The translations under genes and the position numbers were made by a program. A DNA stretch of 64,000 nucleotides from Prescottella equi (GTDB lineage: Bacteria > Actinomycetota > Actinomycetes > Mycobacteriales > Mycobacteriaceae), in the NCBI RefSeq assembly GCF_020171745.1, contig NZ_JAIVAH010000030.1:1-64000 (forward strand). Direction: 5' to 3'. The notes below the pieces were generated by a model. It made no database searches. It was not told the origin of the DNA and saw only the letters and a list, made by a program, of their open reading frames with translations. Below are positions 26,944-35,609 of the stretch, in pieces (position 1 is the first letter of the stretch; each line of letters starts with the position of its first letter).

Positions 26944-27768
26944 CTAGCTGGCGCCGACCTCGAACCGCGCGAAGCGGGTGATCGTGGCGCCGGCCTCGTC
27001 CAGGAGAGCCTTGACGGTCTTCTTGGAGTCGGTGACCGAGGACTGCTCGGTCAGGACGACGTCCTTGTAGTAGCCGTTGACGCGACCCTCGACGATCTTC
27101 GGGAGCGCAGCCTCGGGCTTGCCCTCCTCCTTGGCCGTCTGCTCGGCGATACGACGCTCGCCCTCGACGACGTCCGCGGGGACCTCGTCGCGGGTGACGT
27201 ACTTGGCCTTGAGCGCAGCAACCTGCATGGCAGCACCGCGAGCGGCGTCGGCAGCAGCCTCGCCCTCACCGGTGTACTCGACGAGCACGCCGACGCCCGG
27301 GGGCAGGTCCGACGCACGCTTGTGCAGGTAGGTGGCGACCGGGCCGTCGAATGCGACGTAGCGGCGCAGCTCGAGCTTCTCGCCGATCTTCGCGGACAGC
27401 TCCTGGACCAGGGTCTCGACGGTCTTGCCGTCGACGTCGACAGCCTTGAGGCCCTCGAGGTCGGCCGGCTTGGCGGCGGCAGCAGCGGCAACGACCTTGT
27501 CGGCCAGCTCCTGGAACTCCGCGTTCTTCGCGACGAAGTCGGTCTCGGCGTTGATCTCGATCATGACGCCGTCGCGAGCCGCGACCAGGCCCTCGGCCGT
27601 GGTGCGCTCGGCGCGCTTGCCCACGTCCTTGGCACCCTTGATGCGCAGCAGCTCGACAGCCTTGTCGAAGTCGCCGTCGGTCTCGGTGAGCGCGTTCTTG
27701 CAGTCCATCATGCCGGAGCCGGTGAGCTCACGGAGCCGCTTGACGTCGGCGGCGGTGTAGTTCGCCAT
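26944..27768 (-). CDS. tsf: Translation elongation factor Ts
   Basis: EF-Ts is the nucleotide exchange factor for EF-Tu. The 274-aa protein carries the N-terminal UBA-like region with [16 protein letters not shown] near residue 12, the core [10 protein letters not shown] near 80, and the dimerisation/coiled region with [24 protein letters not shown] precedes ATG 27768 by about 8 nt. It follows rpsB across a hairpin that may lower tsf transcription relative to rpsB. Confidence 0.97.
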   Translation of the reverse strand: MANYTAADVKRLRELTGSGMMDCKNALTETDGDFDKAVELLRIKGAKDVGKRAERTTAEGLVAARDGVMIEINAETDFVAKNAEFQELADKVVAAAAAAKPADLEGLKAVDVDGKTVETLVQELSAKIGEKLELRRYVAFDGPVATYLHKRASDLPPGVGVLVEYTGEGEAAADAARGAAMQVAALKAKYVTRDEVPADVVEGERRIAEQTAKEEGKPEAALPKIVEGRVNGYYKDVVLTEQSSVTDSKKTVKALLDEAGATITRFARFEVGAS

Positions 27769-27847
27769 GGGGCGATCCTCCTCGGATGAGTTTCGGATGC
27801 CAGGCTCTGCGGTTCGCGCCGGAACCTGGCGAAGCAGGTGAGCGAAA

Positions 27848-27874
27848 CGGCCCCGACCGGATAGGTCGGGGCCG
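27848..27874 (-). terminator. Partial terminator/attenuator between rpsB and tsf
   Basis: Bases 27848-27858 pair perfectly with 27864-27874 (11-bp GC-rich stem, 5-nt loop). On the minus strand the stem is followed by TTTCGC, a short U-tract. The position just past the rpsB stop, before tsf, fits a leaky terminator. Confidence 0.65.
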
Positions 27875-27881
27875 AATCGAC

Positions 27882-28724
27882 TTAGGACTGCTGAGCGTCC
27901 GCGGCGGGCGCCTCGGCCGGAGCCTCGGCCTCGGCCTCTGCGGCCGGAGCAGCCTGCGAGAGGAGCTCCTGCTCCCACTCGGCGAGCGGCTCGCCCGTGC
28001 CGGCCTCCGGCTTGGCGTCCTTGTCGGCGCCGGCGCCGGCGCGAGCCTGCAGGCCCTCGGCGACGGCCGAGGCGACGACCTTGGTCAGCAGGGCGGCGCT
28101 ACGGATCGCATCGTCGTTGCCCGGGATCGGGTAGTCGACGACGTCGGGGTCGCAGTTGGTGTCCAGGATCGCGATGACCGGGATGTTCAGCTTGCGCGCC
28201 TCGCCGACGGCGATGTGCTCCTTGTTGGTGTCGACGACCCAGATGGCCGACGGAACCTTGGCCATGTCACGGATGCCGCCGAGGGTGCGGTCGAGCTTGG
28301 TCATCTCACGCGTGAGCATGAGGATTTCCTTCTTGGTGCGACCCTCGAAGCCACCGGTCTGCTCCATCGACTCGAGCTCCTTCAGGCGCTGCAGGCGCTT
28401 GTGGACGGTCGAGAAGTTGGTGAGCATGCCGCCGAGCCAACGCTGGTTGACGTAGGGCATTCCGACGCGAGTGGCCTCACCCGCGATGGACTCCTGCGCC
28501 TGCTTCTTGGTACCGACGAACAGGATGGTGCCGCCGTGCGCGACAGTCTGCTTGACGAACTCGTACGCCTTGTCGATGTACGTCAGCGTCTGCTGCAGGT
28601 CGATGATGTAGATGCCGTTGCGGTCGGTGAAGATGAATCGCTTCATCTTCGGGTTCCAACGGCGGGTCTGGTGCCCGAAGTGTGCGCCGCTGTCGAGCAG
28701 CTGCCTCATGGTCACAACAGCCAT
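27882..28724 (-). CDS. rpsB: 30S ribosomal protein S2
   Basis: S2 (280 aa) shows family motifs [20 protein letters not shown] at the N terminus, IIDLQQTL near 45, [13 protein letters not shown] near 95, and [14 protein letters not shown] near 165. The C-terminal 50 residues are an Ala/Glu-rich extension ([18 protein letters not shown]) common in actinobacterial S2. ATG 28724 has GAGGT about 8 nt upstream. It is first in rpsB-tsf. Confidence 0.97.
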   Translation of the reverse strand: MAVVTMRQLLDSGAHFGHQTRRWNPKMKRFIFTDRNGIYIIDLQQTLTYIDKAYEFVKQTVAHGGTILFVGTKKQAQESIAGEATRVGMPYVNQRWLGGMLTNFSTVHKRLQRLKELESMEQTGGFEGRTKKEILMLTREMTKLDRTLGGIRDMAKVPSAIWVVDTNKEHIAVGEARKLNIPVIAILDTNCDPDVVDYPIPGNDDAIRSAALLTKVVASAVAEGLQARAGAGADKDAKPEAGTGEPLAEWEQELLSQAAPAAEAEAEAPAEAPAADAQQS

Positions 28725-28886
28725 GGCTGTGTACCTCTTCTTTCGTATGCCGGTTGTCGCAGGGATCGGTGACCCCTGCCCTGGCGCCCGCCCGGTGTCG
28801 GACCTGCACGGAGACAGGACCAGCCGACAGCCGGTTTTGTGCGCGGGCGCGCGAAGTCGGACTGTGCGTGCACAGACCGCCCGACA

Positions 28887-28916
28887 AGTGTACGGCGTCG
28901 ATCTCCACCGTCCTAA
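28887..28916 (-). promoter_or_regulatory. rpsB: Predicted rpsB promoter
   Basis: On the minus strand TTAGGA (28916-28911) and TACACT (28892-28887) are separated by 18 nt, a reasonable primary sigma factor promoter. Transcription would start near 28880, giving an rpsB leader of roughly 155 nt. Confidence 0.5.
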
Positions 28917-28973
28917 CCGGCCGGTCCGGGACCGTTCCACCGGCACCGAGCGCCCCGCACGCACTCGGAAATC

Positions 28974-29000
28974 TGTGGATGAGCATTTCCTTCATCCACA
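28974..29000. repeat. Inverted repeat upstream of the M23 gene
   Basis: TGTGGATGA (28974-28982) and TCATCCACA (28992-29000) are a perfect 9-bp inverted repeat with a 9-nt spacer, ending 50 bp before ATG 29051. It may be an operator or an mRNA hairpin. Confidence 0.5.
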
Positions 29001-29050
29001 ATCCACTCCGCGGCACCCCGGACTGCGGTCCCGTCGAGTTGGCTCGCTCC

Positions 29051-29620
29051 ATGGCCTCGACGACGACCCTGCGGGCACTGCTCAGCATCGCGCTCTTCCT
29101 GGTGCTGTGCCCGGTCGCGGCGGCGAGCCCGGGCACGGCCGCGCCAGTGCGTGCGCAGGACCCGGCGGCGGCAACCGCCCCGAGTCGCGCGCAGTTCGGC
29201 TGGCCGTTGCGCCCGCGCCCGCGGGTCGTGCGGCCGTTCGACCTGCCGGAGCACAACTGGCTTCCCGGCCACCGCGGCGTCGACCTCGCCGCGGTGCCGG
29301 GCCAGCCCGTCCTCGCCGCGGGAGCCGGCACCGTCGCGTTCGCGGGCACGGTCGCCGGCAAGCCGGTCGTCTCGGTCGACCACCCCGGCGGGCTGCGCAC
29401 CACCTACGAACCGGTCGAAGCCACCGTGTCCGCGGGCCGACGCGTCGAACGCGGCGCGGTCCTGGGCGCCGTCGCCCCCGGGCATCCCGAATGCGCCGCG
29501 GCGGCGTGCCTGCACTGGGGGCTCCGCCGGGACCGCACCTACCTCGACCCGCTTCCACTGGTCCGGGCGGTACGCATGCGGCTGCTGCCGATCGGCGATG
29601 CCGGTCAGGCCCGCGGGTGA
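29051..29620 (+). CDS. Secreted M23/LytM-domain protein with altered metal motif
   Basis: The 189-aa protein has a signal peptide (residues 1-28, ending PVAAASP) and a LytM/M23 domain: [11 protein letters not shown] gives the HxxxD ligand pair, and the C-terminal motif reads ACLHWGLR, where active enzymes have HxH. The first His of that motif is Cys here, so hydrolase activity is uncertain; it may act as a regulator or wall binder. The gene sits divergent from rpsB as Rv2891 does in mycobacteria. An upstream in-frame ATG (28979) is possible but would lengthen the signal region. Its end overlaps xerC by 16 nt. Confidence 0.8.
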   Translation: MASTTTLRALLSIALFLVLCPVAAASPGTAAPVRAQDPAAATAPSRAQFGWPLRPRPRVVRPFDLPEHNWLPGHRGVDLAAVPGQPVLAAGAGTVAFAGTVAGKPVVSVDHPGGLRTTYEPVEATVSAGRRVERGAVLGAVAPGHPECAAAACLHWGLRRDRTYLDPLPLVRAVRMRLLPIGDAGQARG

Positions 29621-30546
29621 GCCTGGTCGTGCACCGTGCGCAGCCGCGCCACCGAGACATGGGTGTAGAGCTGGGTCGTGGCAAGACTCGAATGCCCCAG
29701 CAACTCCTGCACGACGCGCAGGTCCGCACCGCCCTCGAGGAGATGGGTGGCCGCCGAGTGCCGCAGACCGTGCGGCGCGAGATCCGGGGCACCGGGCACC
29801 GCCTGCACAACGTCGTGCACCACCTCCCGCGCCTGCCGCTGGTCGAGCCGCCCACCCCGGCGGCCGAGCAGCAGCGCGTCACCCGAGCGCTCGTTCTCCA
29901 GTACCGGGCGCCCGATACGCAACCATGCCTCGATCGCGTCCTCGGCCGGCCGGCCGAACGGAACCACCCGCTCCTTGTCTCCCTTGCCGAGGACCCGCAG
30001 GACCCGGCGATCGTGGTCGATGTCGCCGAGGTCGAGCCCGCACAGCTCGCCGACGCGAATTCCCGTCGAGTACAGCAGCTCCACGATCAGACGGTCTCGT
30101 ACGGCCACCGGGTCCTCCTGCGCGGCACCGGATTCCGCCGCACCCATGGCTTCCGCCGCCTGTTCCTGACGCAGCACAGGCGGCAGCGTGCGGTGCGCCT
30201 TGGGGGCGACGAGACGTACACCGGGGTCGACCGACATCCGCCCGGTACGTTCGGCCCACGCCGTGAATCCCTTCGCCGACGACGTCCGCCGCGCGAGCGT
30301 CGTCCGTGCGGTCCCCGCCGTCGCCTGTGCCGCGAGCCAGGCCCGCAGCACCCGCAGGTCCAGGTCCGCGAGCACCGCGTCGGGCCGATCCCGCGAGAGG
30401 AAGTCGAACAGGCTCGCCACGTCCGCGCGGTAGGCGCGGACGGTGTGCTCGGATCGCCCCCGCTCGAGACGCAGGTACTCGTCGTAGTCGTCGAGGTGCA
30501 CCCGCAGCGGGTGGGGCAGTTGTGCGTCCGACGACCGGGAGACCAT
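29605..30546 (-). CDS. xerC: Site-specific tyrosine recombinase XerC
   Basis: The 313-aa recombinase resolves chromosome dimers at dif with XerD. An N-terminal SAM-like core-binding domain (residues about 10-105) precedes the catalytic domain: Arg in [12 protein letters not shown] near 170, Lys in [25 protein letters not shown] near 260 (His and Arg), and the nucleophile Tyr in TTQLYTHV near 293. All catalytic residues are visible. ATG 30546 is chosen as the family start. It matches Rv2894c by context, next to the siderophore-interacting gene and dprA. Confidence 0.93.
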   Translation of the reverse strand: MVSRSSDAQLPHPLRVHLDDYDEYLRLERGRSEHTVRAYRADVASLFDFLSRDRPDAVLADLDLRVLRAWLAAQATAGTARTTLARRTSSAKGFTAWAERTGRMSVDPGVRLVAPKAHRTLPPVLRQEQAAEAMGAAESGAAQEDPVAVRDRLIVELLYSTGIRVGELCGLDLGDIDHDRRVLRVLGKGDKERVVPFGRPAEDAIEAWLRIGRPVLENERSGDALLLGRRGGRLDQRQAREVVHDVVQAVPGAPDLAPHGLRHSAATHLLEGGADLRVVQELLGHSSLATTQLYTHVSVARLRTVHDQAHPRA

Positions 30547-30607
30547 GCCGTCAACCGTCGCTGCGCCCACCGGATTTCGCAAGCGCCCGCGCCGGTAGGG
30601 TGCTCGC

Positions 30608-31783
30608 GTGAAACGAGCGATTCCCATTCCCATGTTGTGCGTCCTGGCCCTACTCTCGGCGATCGCTCCCCTGGCCACCGACATGTACCTCCCGGCGTTG
30701 CCCTCGATGACGGGCGCCCTCGACACGTCGGACACGAGCGTGCAGCTCACGCTCGCGACCTTCATGGCCGGACTCGGTGTAGGCCAGTTGATCATCGGGC
30801 CGCTGTCCGACGGCCTCGGCCGGCGGAAGCTCCTCATCCTCGGGACCGTGCTCTGCGCGATCAGCGGAGTGCTGTGTGCGATCGCCCCCACCGTGGAGAT
30901 CCTCATCGCGGCGCGCCTGCTACAGGGTTTCAGCGGCGGCGCCGGAATCGTGTTGGCCCGCGCCGTGATCGCGGACCGCGCGAAGGGCGACGTCGCGGCC
31001 CGGCTGTTCAGCATCATGATGATCATCGGCGGCGTCGCGCCCGTCGTCGCCCCGCTGATGGGCGGCGCCCTGCTCGGCCCGATCGGGTGGCGCGGCATCT
31101 TCTGGGTTCTCGCCGGAGCGTCGATCGTGATGTTCCTGGGCGTGCTGTTCCTGGTGCCCGAGACGCTGCCGAAGGAACGCCGGCACGGCGGTGGGCTCGC
31201 GGCACTGACGCGGAACATGACCTACGTGGTGCGCAACCGGGTCTACGTGGGCTACGCCCTGACGTTCGCGTTCGGCTTCGGCGCCCTGTTCTCGTACATC
31301 TCGGCGTCGTCGTTCGTGGTCCAGGAAGTGATGGGACTTTCTCCCGGCCAGTTCTCGATCGTGTTCGCGATCAACTCGGCGGGCATCGTCGCGGGCAGCA
31401 TCGTCAACACCAAGCTCATCGGGACGTACCAGGCCCGCCAGTTGCTGACGTTCGGTGTGGGCCTGCTGCTCGCGTCGGGCGTGCTGCTCCTGCTCGCGAC
31501 CACTCTCGGCGGTACTCGGATCTGGCTGGTCCTGCCGCTGCTGTTCGGTGTGGTCACCAGCATCGGTTTCATCATGGGCAATGCCACGGCGCTCGCTCAG
31601 GGACAGGTCCCGGAGGCCGCCGGCACCGGATCGGCGCTCATGGGCGCGTGCCAGTTCGGGCTCGCCGCCGTCGTGTCGCCCCTGGTCGGGATCGGCGGCA
31701 CCGCGGTGCCGATGGCGATCGCGATCGTCGCGTCGGGCGCGGTCGCGATGACCGCACTGAAAACCCTGGCCCGCACCCCGTAG
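30608..31783 (+). CDS. Bcr/CflA-type MFS drug exporter
   Basis: The 391-aa protein has 12 predicted helices and major facilitator motifs: [12 protein letters not shown] in helix 1, typical of Bcr/CflA exporters, and [13 protein letters not shown] (motif A) between helices 2 and 3. It likely exports drugs or metabolites by proton antiport. GTG 30608 lacks a ribosome site; TAGGGT ends 6 nt upstream, so a leaderless or very short leader is possible. It is divergent from xerC and converges on the siderophore-interacting gene. Confidence 0.9.
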   Translation: MKRAIPIPMLCVLALLSAIAPLATDMYLPALPSMTGALDTSDTSVQLTLATFMAGLGVGQLIIGPLSDGLGRRKLLILGTVLCAISGVLCAIAPTVEILIAARLLQGFSGGAGIVLARAVIADRAKGDVAARLFSIMMIIGGVAPVVAPLMGGALLGPIGWRGIFWVLAGASIVMFLGVLFLVPETLPKERRHGGGLAALTRNMTYVVRNRVYVGYALTFAFGFGALFSYISASSFVVQEVMGLSPGQFSIVFAINSAGIVAGSIVNTKLIGTYQARQLLTFGVGLLLASGVLLLLATTLGGTRIWLVLPLLFGVVTSIGFIMGNATALAQGQVPEAAGTGSALMGACQFGLAAVVSPLVGIGGTAVPMAIAIVASGAVAMTALKTLARTP

Positions 31784-31802
31784 GCCGCGGGCCGGGACGC
31801 GT

Positions 31803-32582
31803 TCAGTTCGCGCTCGCCTCCGCCGCCGCCAACTCCGACTTCCACACGCGGAAGCCTTCCTCGGTACGCCCACGCCGCCAGTACCCGGAGATCGAGGCCG
31901 ACGCCGCGGGCACCCCGCGCTCCTTACGGATGTACGGGCGCAGGCCGTGCATGACGGCGTCGGCCTCGCCGTGGATGAAGACGTGGACATCGCCCGGCAG
32001 CCACGGCATGGCGCGGACCGCAGCCACCAGCGGCGCGTTCACTCCGGCGATGTCGCCCCCCGCCTCGTCCGAGGCGGTGCCGCGGTGGATCCAGGTGATC
32101 TCGACGTCCGGCCCGGCCGGCAACGCGACCTCGTCGTCCGCGCCGGACACCTCGACGAACACCCGGGCCACCGCGTCGGGCGCCAGCGCCGCGACCGCGG
32201 TCGAGATCGCCGGAAGGGCCGACTCGTCGCCCGCGATGAGATGCCAGTCGGCGTCCCGGCGCGGCGCGTATGCCCCACCCGGCCCCCGCACGGTCACCGT
32301 CGCGCCGGGCTGCACGGACGCGGCCCACGGCCCCGCGACGCCCTCGTCACCGTGGACGACGAAGTCGATCGCGATCTCCCGCGCCGCCGGGTCGACGGAC
32401 CGGACCGTGTAGGTGCGGAGCACCGTGTCGTCGCCCGTCCCGAACTCGATCTTGACGTAGGAATCGGTGAACTCGGACGGCTCGAACGTGTCGAATCCGG
32501 GATCCCCCAGCACGACTCGCACCATGTGCGGCCCGATCTGCTCGGATCGCACCACCGTCAGCGTCGACGTCTTTCTTGCCAC
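31803..32582 (-). CDS. viuB: Siderophore-interacting FAD-binding ferric reductase (SIP/ViuB)
   Basis: The 259-aa protein has a ferredoxin-reductase-like FAD domain with the RTYTVR motif near residue 57 and an NAD(P)H-type C-terminal domain (WHLIAGDESALPAI near 110). SIP enzymes release iron from ferric siderophores in the cytoplasm. By position it matches Rv2895c. GTG 32582 has AGGAG 7 nt upstream and is preferred over a start at 32603, which would lie inside the upstream palindrome. The palindrome carries IdeR/DtxR-like boxes, so iron repression is expected. Confidence 0.92.
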   Translation of the reverse strand: MARKTSTLTVVRSEQIGPHMVRVVLGDPGFDTFEPSEFTDSYVKIEFGTGDDTVLRTYTVRSVDPAAREIAIDFVVHGDEGVAGPWAASVQPGATVTVRGPGGAYAPRRDADWHLIAGDESALPAISTAVAALAPDAVARVFVEVSGADDEVALPAGPDVEITWIHRGTASDEAGGDIAGVNAPLVAAVRAMPWLPGDVHVFIHGEADAVMHGLRPYIRKERGVPAASASISGYWRRGRTEEGFRVWKSELAAAEASAN

Positions 32583-32597
32583 TGCAACACTCCTCGA

Positions 32598-32649
32598 AAT
32601 CACAAACAGTCTATGGTTAGCGTTACCTAACCATAGACTGTTTGTGATT
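32598..32649. promoter_or_regulatory. 52-bp perfect palindrome containing IdeR/DtxR-like iron boxes
   Basis: Bases 32598-32620 are the exact reverse complement of 32627-32649: 23-bp arms around a 6-bp centre (cgttac). The centre holds GGTTAGCGTTACCTAACC; each strand fits the 19-bp DtxR/IdeR consensus TWAGGTWAGSCTWACCTWA at about 14 positions, overlapping. It lies 16 bp before the SIP start codon and 10 bp after the GIY-YIG gene stop, so it could be both an iron operator and a hairpin in the SIP leader. Confidence 0.7.
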
Positions 32650-32658
32650 GCCGGACGA

Positions 32659-33792
32659 TCAGCGACCGTGCGGACGCGCCATCGTCAGTCGCTGCACCCA
32701 CCCGTGCGTGGGCCAGACCTTGAGTCCCGCCCGATCCGGCGTCACCCGCGTGCCGACGAACGCGGCCTCGAGCTCGGGGTCGGGCGCGCCCGTGAATCGG
32801 AACTGCTGATCGGTGGTCGCTCCCACCTGATTCCAGGAACGCACCCGGTACACGGCGCGAACGATGTTGTCCGCGAACACGATCACGGGCAGGTCCGGGA
32901 CGTTGCGCGCCGCCGCACCGGCGGGCCAGGGGCCGCGCGCCGCCTCGTATACGTCCTCGGCGGACAGCGACCGATCGGCGGCGGCCGGGACCCGCACCAG
33001 CGCACCCGGGACCGGGAGGCCGGGCGCCGGCAACGCGGAGTACTGGACCGCCAGCTCCTCCACCGACATCGCGCGGCGTTCGAGATCGGCGGGCTCACCC
33101 GCCAGGTTGGTCAGAACGGGATTGCCGGAACGACGTTCGAGCAGCCGGAGCGCGTCGGTCACGACGTGAACCGCCTCACGGGCTTCTGCGGCCGCGTCGT
33201 GGGCGGTTTCGATCCGGTGCCGCAATACGATGTGGTCCACGGAGTGCCCGGCCGCGTAGATGTCACGGATCCGCTGGGTCCAGGCGCTGCGCGCCTCGTC
33301 GCGGTCCGGTTCCCCCACGGTCTCCGAGTCCAGCGTTCCGGCCTCGCCCAGCGCGTCCCAGTCGTGCGAGTAGACCTTGTTACCGCGGCCGACACCGACG
33401 TAGAAGATCGAATTGTCCCGCGGGTCCCGCAACGCGTACACGTACAGCCCGAGGTTCTCGACGACACGGGGCGAGAGCGGATTCGGGGCCGGCTTCCGCT
33501 CGCGCGGTTCGGCGGTGAGCACCCTCATCACTGCGAGGCGCAGCGCGTCGGAGATCGCCACGCCGCCGACGGCGGGCCCGTCGAACAGGACACTGGACGC
33601 GTCCCGCACCGAGCTGAACGTCCGTCCCGCGTTGTTCCCCAGTGCACCCACCACGGCGGCGAACTCGGCGAGACGCGCCTTGGGGTCGACGACCACTCCA
33701 CTCACCTCGGCGTTCGTGAGGAAGTCGCGGATTCCCGGCGCAGCCAGGAGCACACGGGTGATGTCATCGGGGACTGTCCAGACGGTAGCCAT
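32659..33792 (-). CDS. GIY-YIG endonuclease-like protein (LEM-3 type)
   Basis: The 377-aa protein has an N-terminal part of unknown fold (1-105) and a GIY-YIG-like core from residue 115: GLYVYALRDPRDNSIFYVGV, then GRGNKVYSH at 136-144. This LYVY...FYVGxGxGxR/K..xH layout matches the LEM-3/ANKLE1 subtype. The region after it contains helices with R and H residues (RIRDIYAAGHSVDHIVLRHRI), and the C-terminal part (from about 210) is uncharacterised. Family members cut DNA; the bacterial role is unknown. TAAAGT ends 6 nt before ATG 33792, predicting a leaderless transcript. Confidence 0.75.
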   Translation of the reverse strand: MATVWTVPDDITRVLLAAPGIRDFLTNAEVSGVVVDPKARLAEFAAVVGALGNNAGRTFSSVRDASSVLFDGPAVGGVAISDALRLAVMRVLTAEPRERKPAPNPLSPRVVENLGLYVYALRDPRDNSIFYVGVGRGNKVYSHDWDALGEAGTLDSETVGEPDRDEARSAWTQRIRDIYAAGHSVDHIVLRHRIETAHDAAAEAREAVHVVTDALRLLERRSGNPVLTNLAGEPADLERRAMSVEELAVQYSALPAPGLPVPGALVRVPAAADRSLSAEDVYEAARGPWPAGAAARNVPDLPVIVFADNIVRAVYRVRSWNQVGATTDQQFRFTGAPDPELEAAFVGTRVTPDRAGLKVWPTHGWVQRLTMARPHGR

Positions 33793-33943
33793 GACGCGAC
33801 TTTAGGCGATCGCACGAGCCGACGCGGTATGCCTTGTCGTCCAACGGCCGCATGTCCGCTTCCTGGCGGCCGCACGACGGTCGGGCCGACCCGCGTACGC
33901 CCGATATCGGCCGCTGCGAGGAATTTTCCGTCACACTCGATGG

Positions 33944-34477
33944 GTGACCCGACCAGCGGAGTCGACCGAAGACCGTGCCACGCGCGCCGAGCGCCTGGTC
34001 GGCTACAGCTACCGCATGCCGGACTTCTACGAGGTCGGGCGGGAGAAGGTGCGTGAGTACGCAGCCGCGGTGCAGAATGCTCACCCCGCACACTACGACG
34101 AGCAGGCCGCCCGGGAACTCGGACACAGCGCTCTCGTCGCACCGCTCACCTTCGTGTCGGTGATCGGCATGATCGCGCAGAAGTACCTCTTCGAGCAGAT
34201 CGTCCCGGGATTCGATCTGAGCCAGATCCTGCAGACGGACCAGAAGCTAGTGTTCCACCGCCCGATCCGGGCCGGTGACCGCCTCACCGTCGACGTCTCC
34301 CTGGAGTCGTTCCGCCAGACGGCGGGCAGCGACATCATCGTGACCAAGAACGAGGTCCTCGACGACGCCGGTGCGCCGGTCGTCACGACGCTGACCACTC
34401 TCGTGGGACGAACCGGCGACACCTCCGATCCCTCGCGCATCCAGCGCATCAAGGACGTGATGATGCGCGAGGCGTGA
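33944..34477 (+). CDS. MaoC/FAS1-like dehydratase domain protein (UPF0336, HadA/C-like)
   Basis: The 177-aa hot-dog protein has the N-terminal FAS1-type dehydratase pattern YRMPDFYEVGREKVREYA, HPAHYDEQAARELGH and APLTFVSVIG, then QTDQKLVFHRPIRAGDRL and IVTKNEVLDDAG. Mycobacterial relatives HadA/HadC are (3R)-hydroxyacyl-ACP dehydratase subunits of FAS-II, and Rv0504c is a stand-alone member; no HadB partner is adjacent here, so the reaction is uncertain. GTG 33944 has no ribosome site, and CACACT ends 6 nt upstream, so it is probably leaderless. Confidence 0.85.
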   Translation: MTRPAESTEDRATRAERLVGYSYRMPDFYEVGREKVREYAAAVQNAHPAHYDEQAARELGHSALVAPLTFVSVIGMIAQKYLFEQIVPGFDLSQILQTDQKLVFHRPIRAGDRLTVDVSLESFRQTAGSDIIVTKNEVLDDAGAPVVTTLTTLVGRTGDTSDPSRIQRIKDVMMREA

Positions 34478-34487
34478 CCGGTCGGCC

Positions 34488-35609
34488 TCATCCGCGCCGG
34501 AACCACCCCGAATCGTCCGAGCCGACGAACCCGTCCAACTCGAGTACCGGCAGAACCGCGCGCACCCGCTCGATCGGAACGCCCGACTCCTCGGCAAGTT
34601 CCCGAGTACCGCGGGCTCCGCTGGCCGGCAGCGCCTCGTAGACCGTCGCCGCGTCGCCCTCGAGAACGTCCAGGGCGCGGGACGGCCCGCTGCCGTCGCC
34701 GTCGACCCCGATCGGGCCCGCCTCCTCGACGACGTCCGCGGCACTCGCGACCAGCCGCGCCTCGCCCTCCCGGATCATCCGGTGGCACCCGGTCGACGCC
34801 GCCGACGTCACCGGCCCCGGCACCGCAAGCACCGGACGTCCCAGCCGCCGACCCCAACTCGCCGTGTTCCGGGCCCCGCTGCGCCAGCCCGCCTCCACCA
34901 CGACGACCGCCTCGGACAGCCCGGCCACCAGGCGGTTTCGGGCCAGGAAGCGGTAGCGGGCGGGCGTCGTTCCCGGCGGGTACTCGCTGATCACCGCGCC
35001 GTCGCGGGCGATCTGCTGCAGCAGGCGACCGTGCCTGGCCGGATAGGCGCGATCGACGCCGCACGCGAGCACCGCGACGGTCAGGCCGCCCGAGCCGAGT
35101 GCCGCCCGGTGCGCGGCGGCATCGACCCCGAATGCCGCACCGGACACGATCGTCCAGCCGTCGGCCGCGAGGTCACCGGCGATCTCGGCAGTCACGTGCT
35201 CCCCGTAGGAACTGGCTGCCCGGGTGCCCACCACCGCCACCGACCGGGCCACCAAGTCGTCCACCGACCGGTCGCCGAGCACCCACAACGCCAACGGTGC
35301 ACCGTCGTCACGCCCCGGCCCGAGCCCGTCGAAGGCGAGCAGCCGCCACCGCGGCCACTCGTCGTCGTCCGGGGTGACGAGTCGACCGCCCATCGACCGC
35401 AGCAGGTCCAGGTCGCGGGCCGCGGTGTCCAGGTGCGCCCGCGCCGACGTCCGCCGGTCCAGGAAGCTCGACAGATCCCGCTCCCGCACCGCCCGCGCGG
35501 CGTCCACCGGCCCCACCGCGGCCACCAACTGGGCCAGCGGCGGGCACGATCCCTGTACCACCTTCGACAGGTACGCCCAGGCCAGCAGCCGTGGATCGTG
35601 CCCGGTCAT
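34488..35609 (-). CDS. dprA: DNA-processing protein DprA
   Basis: DprA (373 aa) binds incoming single-stranded DNA and loads RecA. An N-terminal helical region is followed by the Rossmann-like domain with AVVGTRAASSYG near 140, SGAAFGVDAAAHRAAL near 170, RFLARNRLVAGLSEAVVVVEA near 225, and a C-terminal winged-helix domain (GTRELAEESGVPIERVRAVL). ATG 35609 overlaps the yifB stop (ATGA). It forms a coupled yraN-yifB-dprA run as in Rv2898c-Rv2896c. Whether this organism is naturally competent is unknown. Confidence 0.93.
   Translation of the reverse strand: MTGHDPRLLAWAYLSKVVQGSCPPLAQLVAAVGPVDAARAVRERDLSSFLDRRTSARAHLDTAARDLDLLRSMGGRLVTPDDDEWPRWRLLAFDGLGPGRDDGAPLALWVLGDRSVDDLVARSVAVVGTRAASSYGEHVTAEIAGDLAADGWTIVSGAAFGVDAAAHRAALGSGGLTVAVLACGVDRAYPARHGRLLQQIARDGAVISEYPPGTTPARYRFLARNRLVAGLSEAVVVVEAGWRSGARNTASWGRRLGRPVLAVPGPVTSAASTGCHRMIREGEARLVASAADVVEEAGPIGVDGDGSGPSRALDVLEGDAATVYEALPASGARGTRELAEESGVPIERVRAVLPVLELDGFVGSDDSGWFRRG

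Larger units (their letters stand above)
28725..29050. other. Divergent intergenic region between rpsB and the M23 gene
   Basis: This 326-bp region holds the predicted rpsB promoter (28887-28916), a leader hairpin (28759-28764 GCAGGG pairing with 28774-28779 CCCTGC) in the roughly 160-nt rpsB 5' leader, and a 9-bp inverted repeat at 28974-29000 close to the M23 gene. The long leader plus hairpin would suit autoregulation by S2, but that is inference. No gene is seen. Confidence 0.5.

Noticed and set aside
28612-32412. Very long open plus-strand frame (over 1200 codons) through rpsB, xerC and the exporter region
   Set aside because: It crosses several genes with clear families on both strands and has Arg/Pro/Gly-rich composition typical of high-GC shadow frames.
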